This document shows, in pieces, positions 45,159 to 53,848 of a DNA stretch of 64,000 bases. Where the stretch lies: assembly GCF_014199415.1 (NCBI RefSeq), contig NZ_JACIJN010000008.1:124001-188000 (forward strand), read 5' to 3'. The notes beneath the pieces were generated by a model. It did no database searches and was not told the DNA's origin. It was given only the letters and a program-made list of their open reading frames with translations. The position numbers were made by a program, and so were the translations under genes. Numbering within the stretch: the first letter of the stretch is position 1; every line of letters begins with the position of its first letter. This stretch comes from Sphingomonas endophytica (GTDB lineage Bacteria > Pseudomonadota > Alphaproteobacteria > Sphingomonadales > Sphingomonadaceae).

Positions 45159-45607
45159 TGATCGAGCGAGTGACGAGATATAGCGGCTGGCTGTTCGGCG
45201 CGGCGGCGCTGACGCTCGGCAGTGCGGTGATGGTCCGTGCGCAGGGCGGGCAGCGCGACGTGTGGAACGGCGTCTACACCGCCGAGCAGTCGGCGCGCGG
45301 CAAGGTCGCCTATGCCGAGAATTGTGCCGCCTGCCACGGCGATACGCTCGCCGGGATCGACGTGGCGCCGGCGTTGGCGGGCGGCGGCTTCCTCAACAAC
45401 TGGACGGGCACCTCGGCCGGCGATCTGTTCTCGCGGATCAAGACGACCATGCCGCTGAGCGCGCCCGGCAGTCTGAGCGGGAAGACGGTCGCCGACATCG
45501 AGGCCTATATGTTCGAGGTCAACGGCTTCCCGGCGGGCAAGCTGCCGCTGCCGCCAAGTCAGCCGATGGCGGCGGGGATCATGATCGCGCCGAAGCCGGT
45601 CGGGTAA
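45158..45607 (+). CDS. Cytochrome c, electron acceptor of the PQQ dehydrogenase
   Basis: 149 residues; ATG 45158 overlaps the stop of the PQQ dehydrogenase. A signal peptide (YSGWLFGAAALTLGSAVMVRAQ) is followed by one heme site, CAACH, near residue 52. A possible distal Met lies in KTTMPLSAPGSLS. It is the last gene of the operon starting at 37585 and should carry electrons from PQQ to the respiratory chain. Confidence 0.85.
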   Translation: MIERVTRYSGWLFGAAALTLGSAVMVRAQGGQRDVWNGVYTAEQSARGKVAYAENCAACHGDTLAGIDVAPALAGGGFLNNWTGTSAGDLFSRIKTTMPLSAPGSLSGKTVADIEAYMFEVNGFPAGKLPLPPSQPMAAGIMIAPKPVG

Positions 45608-45647
45608 GCTCCGCCCGGCCGACGAGGGCAAACGGGGCGTGGTGGCG

Positions 45648-46424
45648 CTACTCGCCGCGCCACGCCGGCACGCGCTTCGTCTTGGCAAGAAAGTCCGCGA
45701 CGCCGCGCCGGAAGTCCGCGCTGCCATAGACCTGCTCAATCAGCGGCTCGATCGCGGGCAGGGCATCGAAGGTCATTCGCCGCAACGTCTCCTTCGTGAC
45801 TCGCGTCGTAAGCGGCGCATTCTCGATCGCGCGCGCACAGAGCTCCGCGATCTCGGCATCAAGCGCGTCCCGTTCGACCACCTTCAGCAGGAACCCGCTC
45901 GCGCGCAATTCCTCCGCGCCGACGATCTCGCCCAGCAGCACCATCCGCCGCGCGACCGATACGCTCACCGCGCTGCCGATCCGCGCCACGCTGGCGGCGG
46001 ACAGGCAATTGCCGATCGTGCGGCCGATCGGTGAGCCGAAGCGCGCGTCGGGGGTCGCGATCCGAAAATCGCACGCCGCGCTGATGTTGAGCCCACCGCC
46101 GACCGCCCAGCCTTCCACCACCGCGATCGTCGTGCAGGGGATGGCGTCGACGGCCGCCATGCATTCGTCGATCTCGCGCTCATAGGCGACGCCCTGTGCG
46201 CCGTCGCGATAGTCGGCGAATTTGCTGATGTCGGTGCCCGAGATGAACGCCTTGCCCCCCGTGCCGCGAAACGTGACCACCCGCACGCCCGGATCGTCGG
46301 CGATCGTCCGCGCCGCATCGCGCAGCGCGAGCCACATCGCGCCCGTCAGCGCATTGTGGGCGGCCGGATTGTCGAACCGGACGTGGACCGCCGCACCGTC
46401 GCGCGTGACGACGACGCCGCTCAT
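45648..46424 (-). CDS. Crotonase-fold protein lacking both catalytic glutamates
   Basis: 258 residues. Enoyl-CoA hydratase/isomerase fold: oxyanion-hole segments KAFISGTDISKF and EGWAVGGGLNISAACDFRIA, then ARFGSPIGRTIGN. In true hydratases the first glutamate lies in GGGxE and the second in FGxPE; here they are Asn and Ile. A different reaction on a CoA thioester is therefore likely (isomerisation, hydrolysis or decarboxylation). The start of this gene overlaps the stop of the CoA-transferase gene, so they act together. Confidence 0.85.
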   Translation of the reverse strand: MSGVVVTRDGAAVHVRFDNPAAHNALTGAMWLALRDAARTIADDPGVRVVTFRGTGGKAFISGTDISKFADYRDGAQGVAYEREIDECMAAVDAIPCTTIAVVEGWAVGGGLNISAACDFRIATPDARFGSPIGRTIGNCLSAASVARIGSAVSVSVARRMVLLGEIVGAEELRASGFLLKVVERDALDAEIAELCARAIENAPLTTRVTKETLRRMTFDALPAIEPLIEQVYGSADFRRGVADFLAKTKRVPAWRGE

Positions 46425-47608
46425 TCCGCCGCCTCCGCTGGGTCGGGCAGCAACCCGCGCTCGGCCAGCTCGCGGCGGATCTCTGCGTCATGCTCGTTGA
46501 GCAGCGGCGGGGGCAGGCGCAATTCCTGCGGCGTGCCGCGCATCTTGACCGGGAAGCCGAGCGCCTTGAACTCGCCCTCCACCGGGTGCGGCACCTGCAT
46601 CACCATCTCGCGCGCGACCGCCTGTTCGCTGACCACCGCCTCGCCGTAATCGAGGATCGGCGCGGCGGGGACGCCGGCGGCGAGCAGCGCGTCGATCCAT
46701 TCCTGGCTGGTGCGGGTCAGGAAGGTCGGCGCGAGGTCGTCGATGAGCAACTGGCGGTTTGCGACGCGCGCGGCGTTGGTGGCGTAGCGCGAGTCCTCCT
46801 GCAGCTCCGGACGCTCGACCACCTTGAGGAAGGTGAGCCATAATCCCTGATTTGCCGCGCCGATCACGAACCAGTCGTCCGACGCGCGCACCGCCTGATA
46901 GGGCGCGGACATGCGATTGGCCGAGCCGATCGGCGCCGGCGCGCGGCCGGTGCCCCAATATTCGGTCGTCTCCCAGATCGAGAGACCCATTGCCGCCTCG
47001 AGCAGCGAGGCGTCGATATATTGCCCGCGGCCCGAGGTCTGTCGCCCGATCACCGCGCTGAGAATGCCATAGACCGAGAAGAGCCCCGCGCCGAGATCAG
47101 CGACCGCGATCGAATTCTTGGCGGGCTCCATCCCAGGAAAGCCGTTCGAGCTGAGCACGCCCGACATCGCCTGCGCGATCAGGTCGAATCCCGGGCGCTG
47201 CGCCCATGGCCCGGTCTGGCCAAAGCCCGAGATGCTGGCGTAGATCAGCCGCGGGTTGAGCGCGGCGAGCGTGTCATAGTCGATGCCGAGCCGCTTCGCG
47301 ACGCCGGGGCGGGCGTTCTCGACGACGATGTCGGCGGTCTGCACCAGCGCATAGAGCACCGCGCGGTCGGCGTCGTCCTTGAGATCGAGCGTGATGCTGC
47401 GCTTGTTGCGATTGAGCGCGAGGAAGCCGGGGCTGTCCTCGCCCTTCAGGCGGAAGCCCATCGAGTGCCGGGTCGAGTCGCCGGTGCGCGGCGGTTCGAT
47501 CTTGATGACGTCCGCGCCCATGTCGCCGAGCAGCATGCAGCAGAACGGCCCCGCCATCACCTGCGAGATATCAAGGACCCTCAGCCCCTTCAGCGGCAGT
47601 TCCAACAT
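46421..47608 (-). CDS. Class III CoA-transferase (CaiB/BaiF family)
   Basis: 395 residues from ATG 47608, preceded by GAGAGGAG. Family marks: GLRVLDISQVMAGPFC, LGDMGADVIKIEPP, NRNKRSITLDLK, ASISGFGQTGP, and PGFDLIAQAMSG with the Asp that forms the acyl intermediate. It moves CoA between organic acids (or performs a CoA-linked racemisation) in the cytoplasm. A 17-base operator-like repeat lies between it and the divergent PQQ dehydrogenase. Confidence 0.88.
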   Translation of the reverse strand: MLELPLKGLRVLDISQVMAGPFCCMLLGDMGADVIKIEPPRTGDSTRHSMGFRLKGEDSPGFLALNRNKRSITLDLKDDADRAVLYALVQTADIVVENARPGVAKRLGIDYDTLAALNPRLIYASISGFGQTGPWAQRPGFDLIAQAMSGVLSSNGFPGMEPAKNSIAVADLGAGLFSVYGILSAVIGRQTSGRGQYIDASLLEAAMGLSIWETTEYWGTGRAPAPIGSANRMSAPYQAVRASDDWFVIGAANQGLWLTFLKVVERPELQEDSRYATNAARVANRQLLIDDLAPTFLTRTSQEWIDALLAAGVPAAPILDYGEAVVSEQAVAREMVMQVPHPVEGEFKALGFPVKMRGTPQELRLPPPLLNEHDAEIRRELAERGLLPDPAEAAE

Positions 47609-47660
47609 GCGCAATCTCCTCTCCCCCTGATCGCCCGATAGAGGCGGACGATCAACACGG

Positions 47661-47677
47661 ATCATATTGTATAGGAT
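47661..47677. promoter_or_regulatory. Candidate GntR-type operator between CoA-transferase and second PQQ operon
   Basis: ATCATATTGTATAGGAT lies in the 158-base divergent gap and could control both directions. It shares the ATCATAT arm and the 3-base spacer with the sites at 37553 and 52459, and the ATAGGAT arm with the site at 31978. Confidence 0.55.
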
Positions 47678-47766
47678 CGTGCGGCTTGCTAGCACCGTTG
47701 AAATGACAGGACAACGTTGCGGCCGCCTGACGCGGGATGCGACGTCGCCGAGCAGGAGAGTGGAGC

Positions 47767-49683
47767 GTGGCGGACAGGATCAGGCGGCGCATGGGCGCCG
47801 TCGCGCGGGCAGGGACGTTGATCGCCGTTGCGCTCACGCCGACCGCACCGGCGATGGCGCAGGCCAAGGGCGACTGGCAGGGGTACGGCCGTGACGAGAG
47901 CCACGCGCGCTTCTCGCCGCTGGCCGAGATCACTCCCGCAAACGTCGCGAAGCTGCGACAGGTCTGGACCTACCACATGCGTCCGGCCGGCACGAGCGGC
48001 GAGACGATCCCGATGCCCGACAGCGTCCCGGCCAAATTCCGCACCGGCTTCTCCGCGTCCGAAGCGACGCCGCTCGTGGTGAAGGGTGTCATGTACCTCG
48101 CCACACCGTACAAGCGCGTCGTCGCGCTCGACGCCGCGACCGGCAAGGAACGTTGGGTCTTCGCGCTACCCGGCAACGACCAGCCATCGACGCGCGGCGT
48201 CGCCTACTGGCCGGGAAGCAAAGGGACTGGCGCGCGGATCGTCTTCGGGACGCGCACCGGCAAGCTGTACGCGCTCGATGCCGCGACCGGGCAGCCCGCG
48301 TCGGGTTTCGGCGCGGCCGGTGCGGTCGACATGAAGACGCCCGAGGTGATGAACGGCACGCGCGCGCCGCTGGGGATGAGCAGCCCGCCCGCGATCTATC
48401 GCGATGTCATCATTACCGGGTCGCGCGTGCAGGAGATGCCGGTCAAGGGCGCGGCCGGCGACGTGCGCGGCTGGGATGCGCGCACCGGTAAATTGCTCTG
48501 GACCTTCCACACCATCCCGCAACCGGGCGAGCCGAACTTCGGCACGTGGGAGGGGGACAGTTGGCAGAAGCGGTCGGGGGTCAACGTCTGGACCTTCGTG
48601 CTCGTCGACGACAAGCGCGGCATCGCCTATCTGCCGGTCGGTGCGCCGACCTTCGATCGCTGGGGCGGTGATCGCAAGGGGCAGAATCTCTACGGCAATT
48701 CGATCGTCGCGGTCGAGGCGGCGACCGGCAAGTATCTCTGGCATTTCCAGACCGTCCACCACGACATCTGGGATGTCGACCTGCCGAGCGCGACGCTGAT
48801 CGAGGTGCGGCGTGGCGGGCGCACGATCCCGGCGATCGCGGTGATGAACAAGACCGCGATGATGTTCATCCTCGACCGCGTCACCGGCAAGCCGCTCTAC
48901 GACGTGCGCGAGGTGCCGGTGCCGACCGACACCGACGTCCCCGGCGAGCAGCCTTGGCCAACCCAGCCGATGCCGGCGACCCCGCCGCCGCTCGCCCGGC
49001 TGAGCTATGCCGCAAGCGATCTGGTCGACGGCCCCCCGGCGCATCGCGCGGTGTGCGAGAAGCTGGTGGCGGACCTCGCCGTCGCGCCGAGCAGGACCTT
49101 TCAGCCGCTCCGCGCCGACTCGGCAGTCAATTTCTTCCCCGGCAGCCTCGGCGGAGTCGACTGGGGCGGGGGCGCATTCGACCGCAAGTCCGGCCTGTAC
49201 GTCATCAACGTCAACAATCTCGCCAGCCCGCAGCAGCTCGCGCGCCAGCCCGACGGCAGCTGGGGGATGAAGGCGGGCTATGCCTATTTCCAAGACCCCG
49301 AAACCGGCACGCCGTGCCAAAAGGGGCCGTGGGGCGAGCTGGTCGCGGTCAACGTCGATACCGGGGCGATCGCATGGCGCAAGGTGCTCGGCACCAACGC
49401 CGACCCGGCTTTCGCCGCGAACGGCGTCATCAGCGCGGGCGGGCCGATCACCACCGCGAGCGGGCTGACGTTCATCGGCGCGACCCGCGACGCGACGATC
49501 CGCGGCTTCGATACGAAGACCGGCGCGTTGCTGTGGTCGGCTGCGTTGCCCGCCTCCAATTACGGCACGCCGATGACCTATCGCGCCGCCGATGGCCGCC
49601 AGATGCTCGCCGCGGTGGCGACCGGCGGATTCGCCGCCCAACCCGCGACCAGCGACCAGGTGGTCGCATTCGCCGTCCGCTGA
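47767..49683 (+). CDS. PQQ-dependent dehydrogenase, Sec-exported
   Basis: 638 residues from GTG 47767 (GTGGAG upstream; ATG 47821-region residues lie inside the signal). Signal: VARAGTLIAVALTPTAPAMAQ. Quinoprotein propeller: DWQGYGRDESHARFSPLAEI, ATPLVVKGVMYLATPYKRVVALDAATG (in pieces), GVAYWPG, HHDIWDVDLPSATLIEV and VDWGGGAFD. It is of the glucose/quinate type and only distantly similar to the enzyme at 43047. It is followed by its own small cytochrome c. Having two PQQ-cytochrome pairs in one region suggests two periplasmic oxidation steps. Confidence 0.87.
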   Translation: MADRIRRRMGAVARAGTLIAVALTPTAPAMAQAKGDWQGYGRDESHARFSPLAEITPANVAKLRQVWTYHMRPAGTSGETIPMPDSVPAKFRTGFSASEATPLVVKGVMYLATPYKRVVALDAATGKERWVFALPGNDQPSTRGVAYWPGSKGTGARIVFGTRTGKLYALDAATGQPASGFGAAGAVDMKTPEVMNGTRAPLGMSSPPAIYRDVIITGSRVQEMPVKGAAGDVRGWDARTGKLLWTFHTIPQPGEPNFGTWEGDSWQKRSGVNVWTFVLVDDKRGIAYLPVGAPTFDRWGGDRKGQNLYGNSIVAVEAATGKYLWHFQTVHHDIWDVDLPSATLIEVRRGGRTIPAIAVMNKTAMMFILDRVTGKPLYDVREVPVPTDTDVPGEQPWPTQPMPATPPPLARLSYAASDLVDGPPAHRAVCEKLVADLAVAPSRTFQPLRADSAVNFFPGSLGGVDWGGGAFDRKSGLYVINVNNLASPQQLARQPDGSWGMKAGYAYFQDPETGTPCQKGPWGELVAVNVDTGAIAWRKVLGTNADPAFAANGVISAGGPITTASGLTFIGATRDATIRGFDTKTGALLWSAALPASNYGTPMTYRAADGRQMLAAVATGGFAAQPATSDQVVAFAVR

Positions 49684-49694
49684 AGAGGATCGTC

Positions 49695-50015
49695 ATGAAG
49701 CGTATCGACCCGCTCGTCCGTCTTCTCGGTTTTGCCGGCGCGGCGCTGCTCGGCGCGGTGGCGCTCGCGGCGCAGCAACCCGCGACGCCGACGCCCGGAC
49801 CGGGGCTCGACCTGATCAACGAGCGGTGCGGCTATTGCCACACCACCAATCAGGTGTTCGCGGCGCACAAGACGGCCGCCGAATGGCCGGCGGTGGTGCA
49901 GTCGATGATCGATCGCGGTGCCGAGCTGTCGCCCGAGGAGCAGAAGGTGATGAACGACTATCTCGTCGCCACGCTCGCGACCGACAAGAAGGCGGCGGGC
50001 GCCGCCGGGCACTGA
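49695..50015 (+). CDS. Small cytochrome c
   Basis: 106 residues from ATG 49695 (GAAGAGGAT upstream). A signal peptide (LLGFAGAALLGAVALAAQ) leads to one heme site, CGYCH, near residue 45, and a later SMIDRGAELSPEE segment that may carry the axial Met. It resembles quinohemoprotein-associated cytochromes and should accept electrons from the dehydrogenase encoded 11 bases upstream. Confidence 0.83.
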   Translation: MKRIDPLVRLLGFAGAALLGAVALAAQQPATPTPGPGLDLINERCGYCHTTNQVFAAHKTAAEWPAVVQSMIDRGAELSPEEQKVMNDYLVATLATDKKAAGAAGH

Positions 50016-50019
50016 GTCG

Positions 50020-50042
50020 ACGGGGGCGAGACCCGCCCCCGT
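50020..50042. terminator. Bidirectional terminator hairpin
   Basis: ACGGGGGCG (50020-50028), a 5-base loop, CGCCCCCGT (50034-50042): a perfect 9-base stem between two convergent genes (stops at 50015 and 50050). It lacks a long T run but can serve both strands. Confidence 0.6.
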
Positions 50043-50049
50043 TCCCGTC

Positions 50050-51048
50050 TCAACGCGCAAACCTCGGCAGTACGCCGGCGACCCTCGTCTTCAGCCGGTA
50101 CACGCTCGTCGAGGCGGTGATGTAGAGCGTGTGGCCATCGCCCGCGAAGGCGAGGTTCGCGGCCACCTCCGGCAGCACGATCTGCCCGAGCACCTTGCCC
50201 GCGGGCGAGATCACGCGGATGCCGCCGGGGCCGGTCGCCCAGATATTGCCGCGCCGGTCGACCTTGAGCCCGTCCGCACCGCCGGCACCCCCGGCCGGAA
50301 AGGCGATCAGCACGCGCTTGCCCGACAGCGCTCCGCGGCGCCCGACCGTATAGGCGTAGATCGTGCCCGGCGGGCCGTAATCGGTGACGTACAACGCCCG
50401 CCCGTCGGGCGAGAAGCCGATGCCGTTGGGCAGCTTCAGGTCGGTGATGACCGGCGTCAGCGTGCCGCCGGCGTAGCGGAACACCGCATTGTAGGGCAGC
50501 TGCTTGGCGGGATCGCGGTCCATGCCGTTGTAAAGCCCGAACGGCGGATCGGTGAACCACAAGGCGCCGTCGGCGGCGAAGACGAGGTCGTTGGGGCTGT
50601 TGAGCCGCTGGCCGCGATAGTCGGCGATTACCGGGGTGATGCGGCGATCGGCACCGACGCGCACGATCCGGCGCGCGCCCATCTGCGCCATCAACACGCT
50701 GCCGTTACGGTCGGGGACCAAGCCGTTCGGGCCGATGCTCTTGCCCGCCGGCGGGTTCGCGAGCCCGCCGGCGTTGGGGATCAGCTCCTCGACCCGGCCG
50801 GACGCATCGACCGCACGCAGCACGTCGCCGCTGACGTCGGAGAACCACAGGCGGCCATCGTGCCACAACGGTCCCTCGGTAAAGGAGAAGCCGGTCGCGA
50901 CGCGCTCGACGGTTGCACCCGGTGCGATCAGCGCATCGAGCGCCGGTTCGAGCCGTTCGACCCGCGCACCGCCTTGCTGCGCGGGGGCGGCGGCATGAAG
51001 CGCGAGCGGGGCGACGAGCGCCGCGGCGATGGTGAAGGGGCGCGGCAT
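50050..51048 (-). CDS. SMP-30/gluconolactonase-family lactonase, exported
   Basis: 332 residues from ATG 51048, two bases after the preceding stop. Signal peptide: FTIAAALVAPLALHAAAPAQ. Six-bladed propeller with metal-site residues in FTEGPLWHDGRLWFSD (Glu), LNSPNDLVFAADGALWFTD (Asn) and LPNGIGFSPDGRALYVTD (Asn/Asp). It should open a sugar lactone in the periplasm, the natural product of an aldose-oxidising PQQ dehydrogenase. It is third in the operon cupin, small exported protein, lactonase. Confidence 0.85.
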   Translation of the reverse strand: MPRPFTIAAALVAPLALHAAAPAQQGGARVERLEPALDALIAPGATVERVATGFSFTEGPLWHDGRLWFSDVSGDVLRAVDASGRVEELIPNAGGLANPPAGKSIGPNGLVPDRNGSVLMAQMGARRIVRVGADRRITPVIADYRGQRLNSPNDLVFAADGALWFTDPPFGLYNGMDRDPAKQLPYNAVFRYAGGTLTPVITDLKLPNGIGFSPDGRALYVTDYGPPGTIYAYTVGRRGALSGKRVLIAFPAGGAGGADGLKVDRRGNIWATGPGGIRVISPAGKVLGQIVLPEVAANLAFAGDGHTLYITASTSVYRLKTRVAGVLPRFAR

Positions 51049-51050
51049 CG

Positions 51051-51473
51051 TCAGACCGCGTCGGTCAAAAGGACAAGATAGTCGCGGTTGAGCACGGTTC
51101 GCTCGATCAGCGGCCAGTTGCGCTCGTGGACGTCGGAGCGAATCCATGACTGGCGCTGCTCCTCGCTTTCATAGGTAAGCTGGAAGCGATAGTTGACGCC
51201 CGCAGGTGGTGCCGGCTGTCCCTGGATGACGCTGCGCAGCTTGAGCATCTTCAAGTCGATGAAGCCGCGCCCGCGAAAGCTTTGCGCGGCGGGCAGGAAA
51301 TGGCGGTGGAAGGCGTCGAGCATCTCCTGCTCGCGCGCCGGATCTACCGCCAGATCGCAGTAAAGCACGATCGGCTTGTTCTTCGGAGCGGCCGCCTGCG
51401 CCGTGCCGGGCAGCGCCCAGCCGGCGCCGGCCGCAGCGATCGATTGCAGGAGCGAGCGACGTTGCATCTTCAT
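51051..51473 (-). CDS. Small exported protein of unknown function (possible dimeric alpha-beta barrel)
   Basis: 140 residues. The N-terminus QRRSLLQSIAAAGAGWALPGTAQA is a Tat-type signal. The remaining ~110 residues alternate strand and helix (PIVLYCDLAVDP, REQEMLDAFHRHFLP, FIDLKMLKLRS, VNYRFQLTYESEEQRQSW), recalling antibiotic-biosynthesis-monooxygenase or EthD-like folds. I do not recognise the family with certainty. It lies between a cupin gene and the lactonase gene in one operon, so a helper role in oxidation or lactone handling is possible. Confidence 0.6.
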   Translation of the reverse strand: MKMQRRSLLQSIAAAGAGWALPGTAQAAAPKNKPIVLYCDLAVDPAREQEMLDAFHRHFLPAAQSFRGRGFIDLKMLKLRSVIQGQPAPPAGVNYRFQLTYESEEQRQSWIRSDVHERNWPLIERTVLNRDYLVLLTDAV

Positions 51474-51487
51474 GGTCCTTTCGGGTG

Positions 51488-52393
51488 TCAGCGAGCGGGA
51501 AGCGTGGCGACGTAGGCGGCCTTGGCGGCAGGATCGCGCGCGATCCCGATCACCATCAGTTCGAGCGGTGCGTCGCCGGCCGCGCGCAGTGTCCGTCGCG
51601 CGCCGACCTCGACCGGCAGCGCGTCACCACTGGCGAGCGGCGCGCGCTCGCCCGCGACAATCGCCGCGCCGGCACCGGCCATGACATAAACCATCTCGCT
51701 GATTCCGGGCGCGGCGGCGCCGTCGAGCGCGGCGCCGGGCGGGATCAGCACATGGTCGACGAACGCCCACGGCGTCGCGAACACCTCCGGGCCGAGCAGG
51801 CGGCGCGAGCGGATCGCACCATCGGGCTTCAGTCGGGTACGGTCGAACCGCACCGCGGCGAACTGCGCGACCGGGTCGAGCGGCGCGCCCTCGCGCGAGT
51901 CGTTCAGGTCGAAATTGTCGTAACGCTTGGTCTGTCCGACGTTGATGTTGAGCCATTGCACCGGGCGGTCCGAGGCATTGTACAGCGCATGGGCGTGCCC
52001 CATCCGGTCCGGCACCGCGGCCGGACCAGCGAGCGTCGTGGTGCGGCCGTCGACCGTGAACTGCGCCTCGCCGTCGAGGATCACGAACATTTCCTCGCAT
52101 TGGTGGTGGAAATGCTGCCCGATCCCGCTGTGCGGCGCGATCACGCCGCGGTGAACGAAGATCAGGTTGGTGGAGAGCGCGTCGGGACCGAGCAGCGGGG
52201 CAAAGGCCATCGTTCCCGCCCCCTCGTGGACCTTGGCGAGCTGGCGGTAGCGCGCCGGATCGGTGTGGCCGATCCGTGCCGCCAGCGGTCGCGCGTCGGG
52301 GGATGGCATGCTCGGCTGCTGCGCCGCGGCGGCGCAGGTCAGCGCCAGCGTCAGCCCGGTTGCGCCACGCGCGAGCGCTTGGATCGCTACCAC
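51488..52393 (-). CDS. Two-domain cupin protein, exported
   Basis: 301 residues from GTG 52393, chosen because GGGAG lies 7-11 bases upstream; an in-frame GTG at 52423 lacks this. Signal: ALARGATGLTLALTCAAAAQ. The first cupin has the metal motif GIGQHFHHQCEEMFVILDGEAQF with two His, one Glu and a later GHAHALYN His. A second, weaker cupin lies near VDHVLIPPGAALDGA. It could be a periplasmic dioxygenase, isomerase or sugar-binding protein. It is first in the operon leading to the lactonase and divergent from an MFS gene. Confidence 0.75.
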   Translation of the reverse strand: MVAIQALARGATGLTLALTCAAAAQQPSMPSPDARPLAARIGHTDPARYRQLAKVHEGAGTMAFAPLLGPDALSTNLIFVHRGVIAPHSGIGQHFHHQCEEMFVILDGEAQFTVDGRTTTLAGPAAVPDRMGHAHALYNASDRPVQWLNINVGQTKRYDNFDLNDSREGAPLDPVAQFAAVRFDRTRLKPDGAIRSRRLLGPEVFATPWAFVDHVLIPPGAALDGAAAPGISEMVYVMAGAGAAIVAGERAPLASGDALPVEVGARRTLRAAGDAPLELMVIGIARDPAAKAAYVATLPAR

Positions 52394-52458
52394 CCTCTCT
52401 CTCCCGTCCAGACCAGAATTCACCGGCTTTACCTACGCTTACAACGGCTCTACACAGA

Positions 52459-52475
52459 ATCATATAGGATATAAT
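52459..52475. promoter_or_regulatory. Candidate GntR-type operator between cupin operon and MFS-cupin operon
   Basis: ATCATATAGGATATAAT, identical in its first 14 bases to the site at 37553. It lies in the 115-base gap between divergent operons, 33 bases before the MFS start, and may control both. Confidence 0.6.
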
Positions 52476-52508
52476 GCGGTCAGCGAGCCGCGCGTCCGGG
52501 AGAGCGAT

Positions 52509-53831
52509 ATGGCGGGAGCGGGGCGGAGCAGCGTCCGGGTACGGCTGGTGGCGATGCTGTTCGTCATCAGCGCGATCGCGTTTCTCGATCGCACCAACAT
52601 CTCGGTCGCGGGCGTCCAGATGCGTCAGGAATATGCGATCGACCAGATCCGGCTCGGCTGGGTCTTCAGCGCGTTTCTGATCGGCTATGCCGCCTTTCAG
52701 GTGCCGGCCGGGTGGCTGGCGGCGCGGCTCGGCCCGCGCCGGCTGCTGACGCTGGCGCTGGTCTGGTGGGGCGTGTTCAGCATCGCCACCGCCTGGGTGC
52801 CGCCGGGCAGCGCGCATGCGATCACGTTGCTGATGCTGGTGCGCTTCGGGCTGGGGATCGGCGAGGCGGCGGTTTACCCGTCGGGCAACCAGTTCGTGTC
52901 GCGCTGGGTGCCCGCGCAGGAACGCGGCAAGGCCAATGGCCTGATCTTCGCGGGCGTCGGCGCGGGGTCGGGGCTGACTCCGCCGCTGATCAGCGCGGTG
53001 GTCGCCTTCGGCGGCTGGCGTGCGTCCTTCTATGTCTGCGCCTTGATCGGGCTGATCGCCGCGGTGGTGTGGTTCGTCGTCGCGCGCGACCGACCGCAGG
53101 AGCACCCGCGCGTCAACGCGGCGGAACTGGCGCATATCGAGGCAGGACTGCCCGACGCACCGGCCGGCGCGGTCGGGCCGATCCCGTGGCGCGCGATCCT
53201 GGGCAGCCGCGCGATGTGGGGGCTGTTCCTGAGCTATTTCGCGTTCGGCTATGTGATCTGGATCTTCTTCAGCTGGTTCTTCATCTATCTCGCCGAGGCA
53301 CGCGGGCTGGACCTGAAATCGAGCGCGCTGTTCGGCATGGCACCGTTCCTCGCGATGACGGTCGGCTGCCTCGCGGGCGGCGTCGTCAACGACGCGGTCT
53401 CGCGCCGGCACGGCCTCTATTGGGGACGGTCGGGGCTGGCGATGCTGTCGTTCGCGCTGACCGCTCTGTTCCTGCTGATCGGCTCGCAGGTCGACAACGC
53501 GCCGCTCGCGGTGATGACCTTGGCGCTGGGCGGGGGCGCGATCTATCTGTCGCAAAGCTCCTTCTGGTCGGTGACCGCCGACATCGCCGGGCCGCACACC
53601 GGGGTGGTGTCGGGGCTGATGAATGTCGGCTGCCAGATCGGCGGTGCGCTGACCGCCTCGCTGACCCCGTGGATCGCGGCGCGGTATGGCTGGGCGGCGG
53701 CGTTCGGTACCGGCGCGGGGGTGGTGATCCTCGGCATCGCCGCCTGGGCGATCGTCGATCCGCGGCGACTGATCGAGCCGGAGCAAACGCCCGCACCCGA
53801 TCATGGCGCGGCGGTAGCGCAACAAGCCTGA
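52509..53831 (+). CDS. MFS transporter, ACS family
   Basis: 440 residues from ATG 52509. Twelve helices with AIAFLDRTNISVAGVQMRQEY, FQVPAGWLAARLGPRRLLTL, GLGIGEAAVYPSGNQFVSRW and KANGLIFAGVGAGSGLTPPL. It resembles the transporter at 38982 only in general family features. It should import an organic anion such as a sugar acid. It is followed after 17 bases by a cupin gene, and a GntR-type site precedes it. Confidence 0.87.
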   Translation: MAGAGRSSVRVRLVAMLFVISAIAFLDRTNISVAGVQMRQEYAIDQIRLGWVFSAFLIGYAAFQVPAGWLAARLGPRRLLTLALVWWGVFSIATAWVPPGSAHAITLLMLVRFGLGIGEAAVYPSGNQFVSRWVPAQERGKANGLIFAGVGAGSGLTPPLISAVVAFGGWRASFYVCALIGLIAAVVWFVVARDRPQEHPRVNAAELAHIEAGLPDAPAGAVGPIPWRAILGSRAMWGLFLSYFAFGYVIWIFFSWFFIYLAEARGLDLKSSALFGMAPFLAMTVGCLAGGVVNDAVSRRHGLYWGRSGLAMLSFALTALFLLIGSQVDNAPLAVMTLALGGGAIYLSQSSFWSVTADIAGPHTGVVSGLMNVGCQIGGALTASLTPWIAARYGWAAAFGTGAGVVILGIAAWAIVDPRRLIEPEQTPAPDHGAAVAQQA

Positions 53832-53848
53832 AGGGAAGGGGAGAAAGC

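Noticed and set aside
51624..53825. 733-codon open frame on the minus strand
   Set aside because: It is antisense to the MFS gene and overlaps the cupin gene in another frame; composition is Arg/His/Gln-rich with no fold pattern, a shadow of GC-rich coding DNA.
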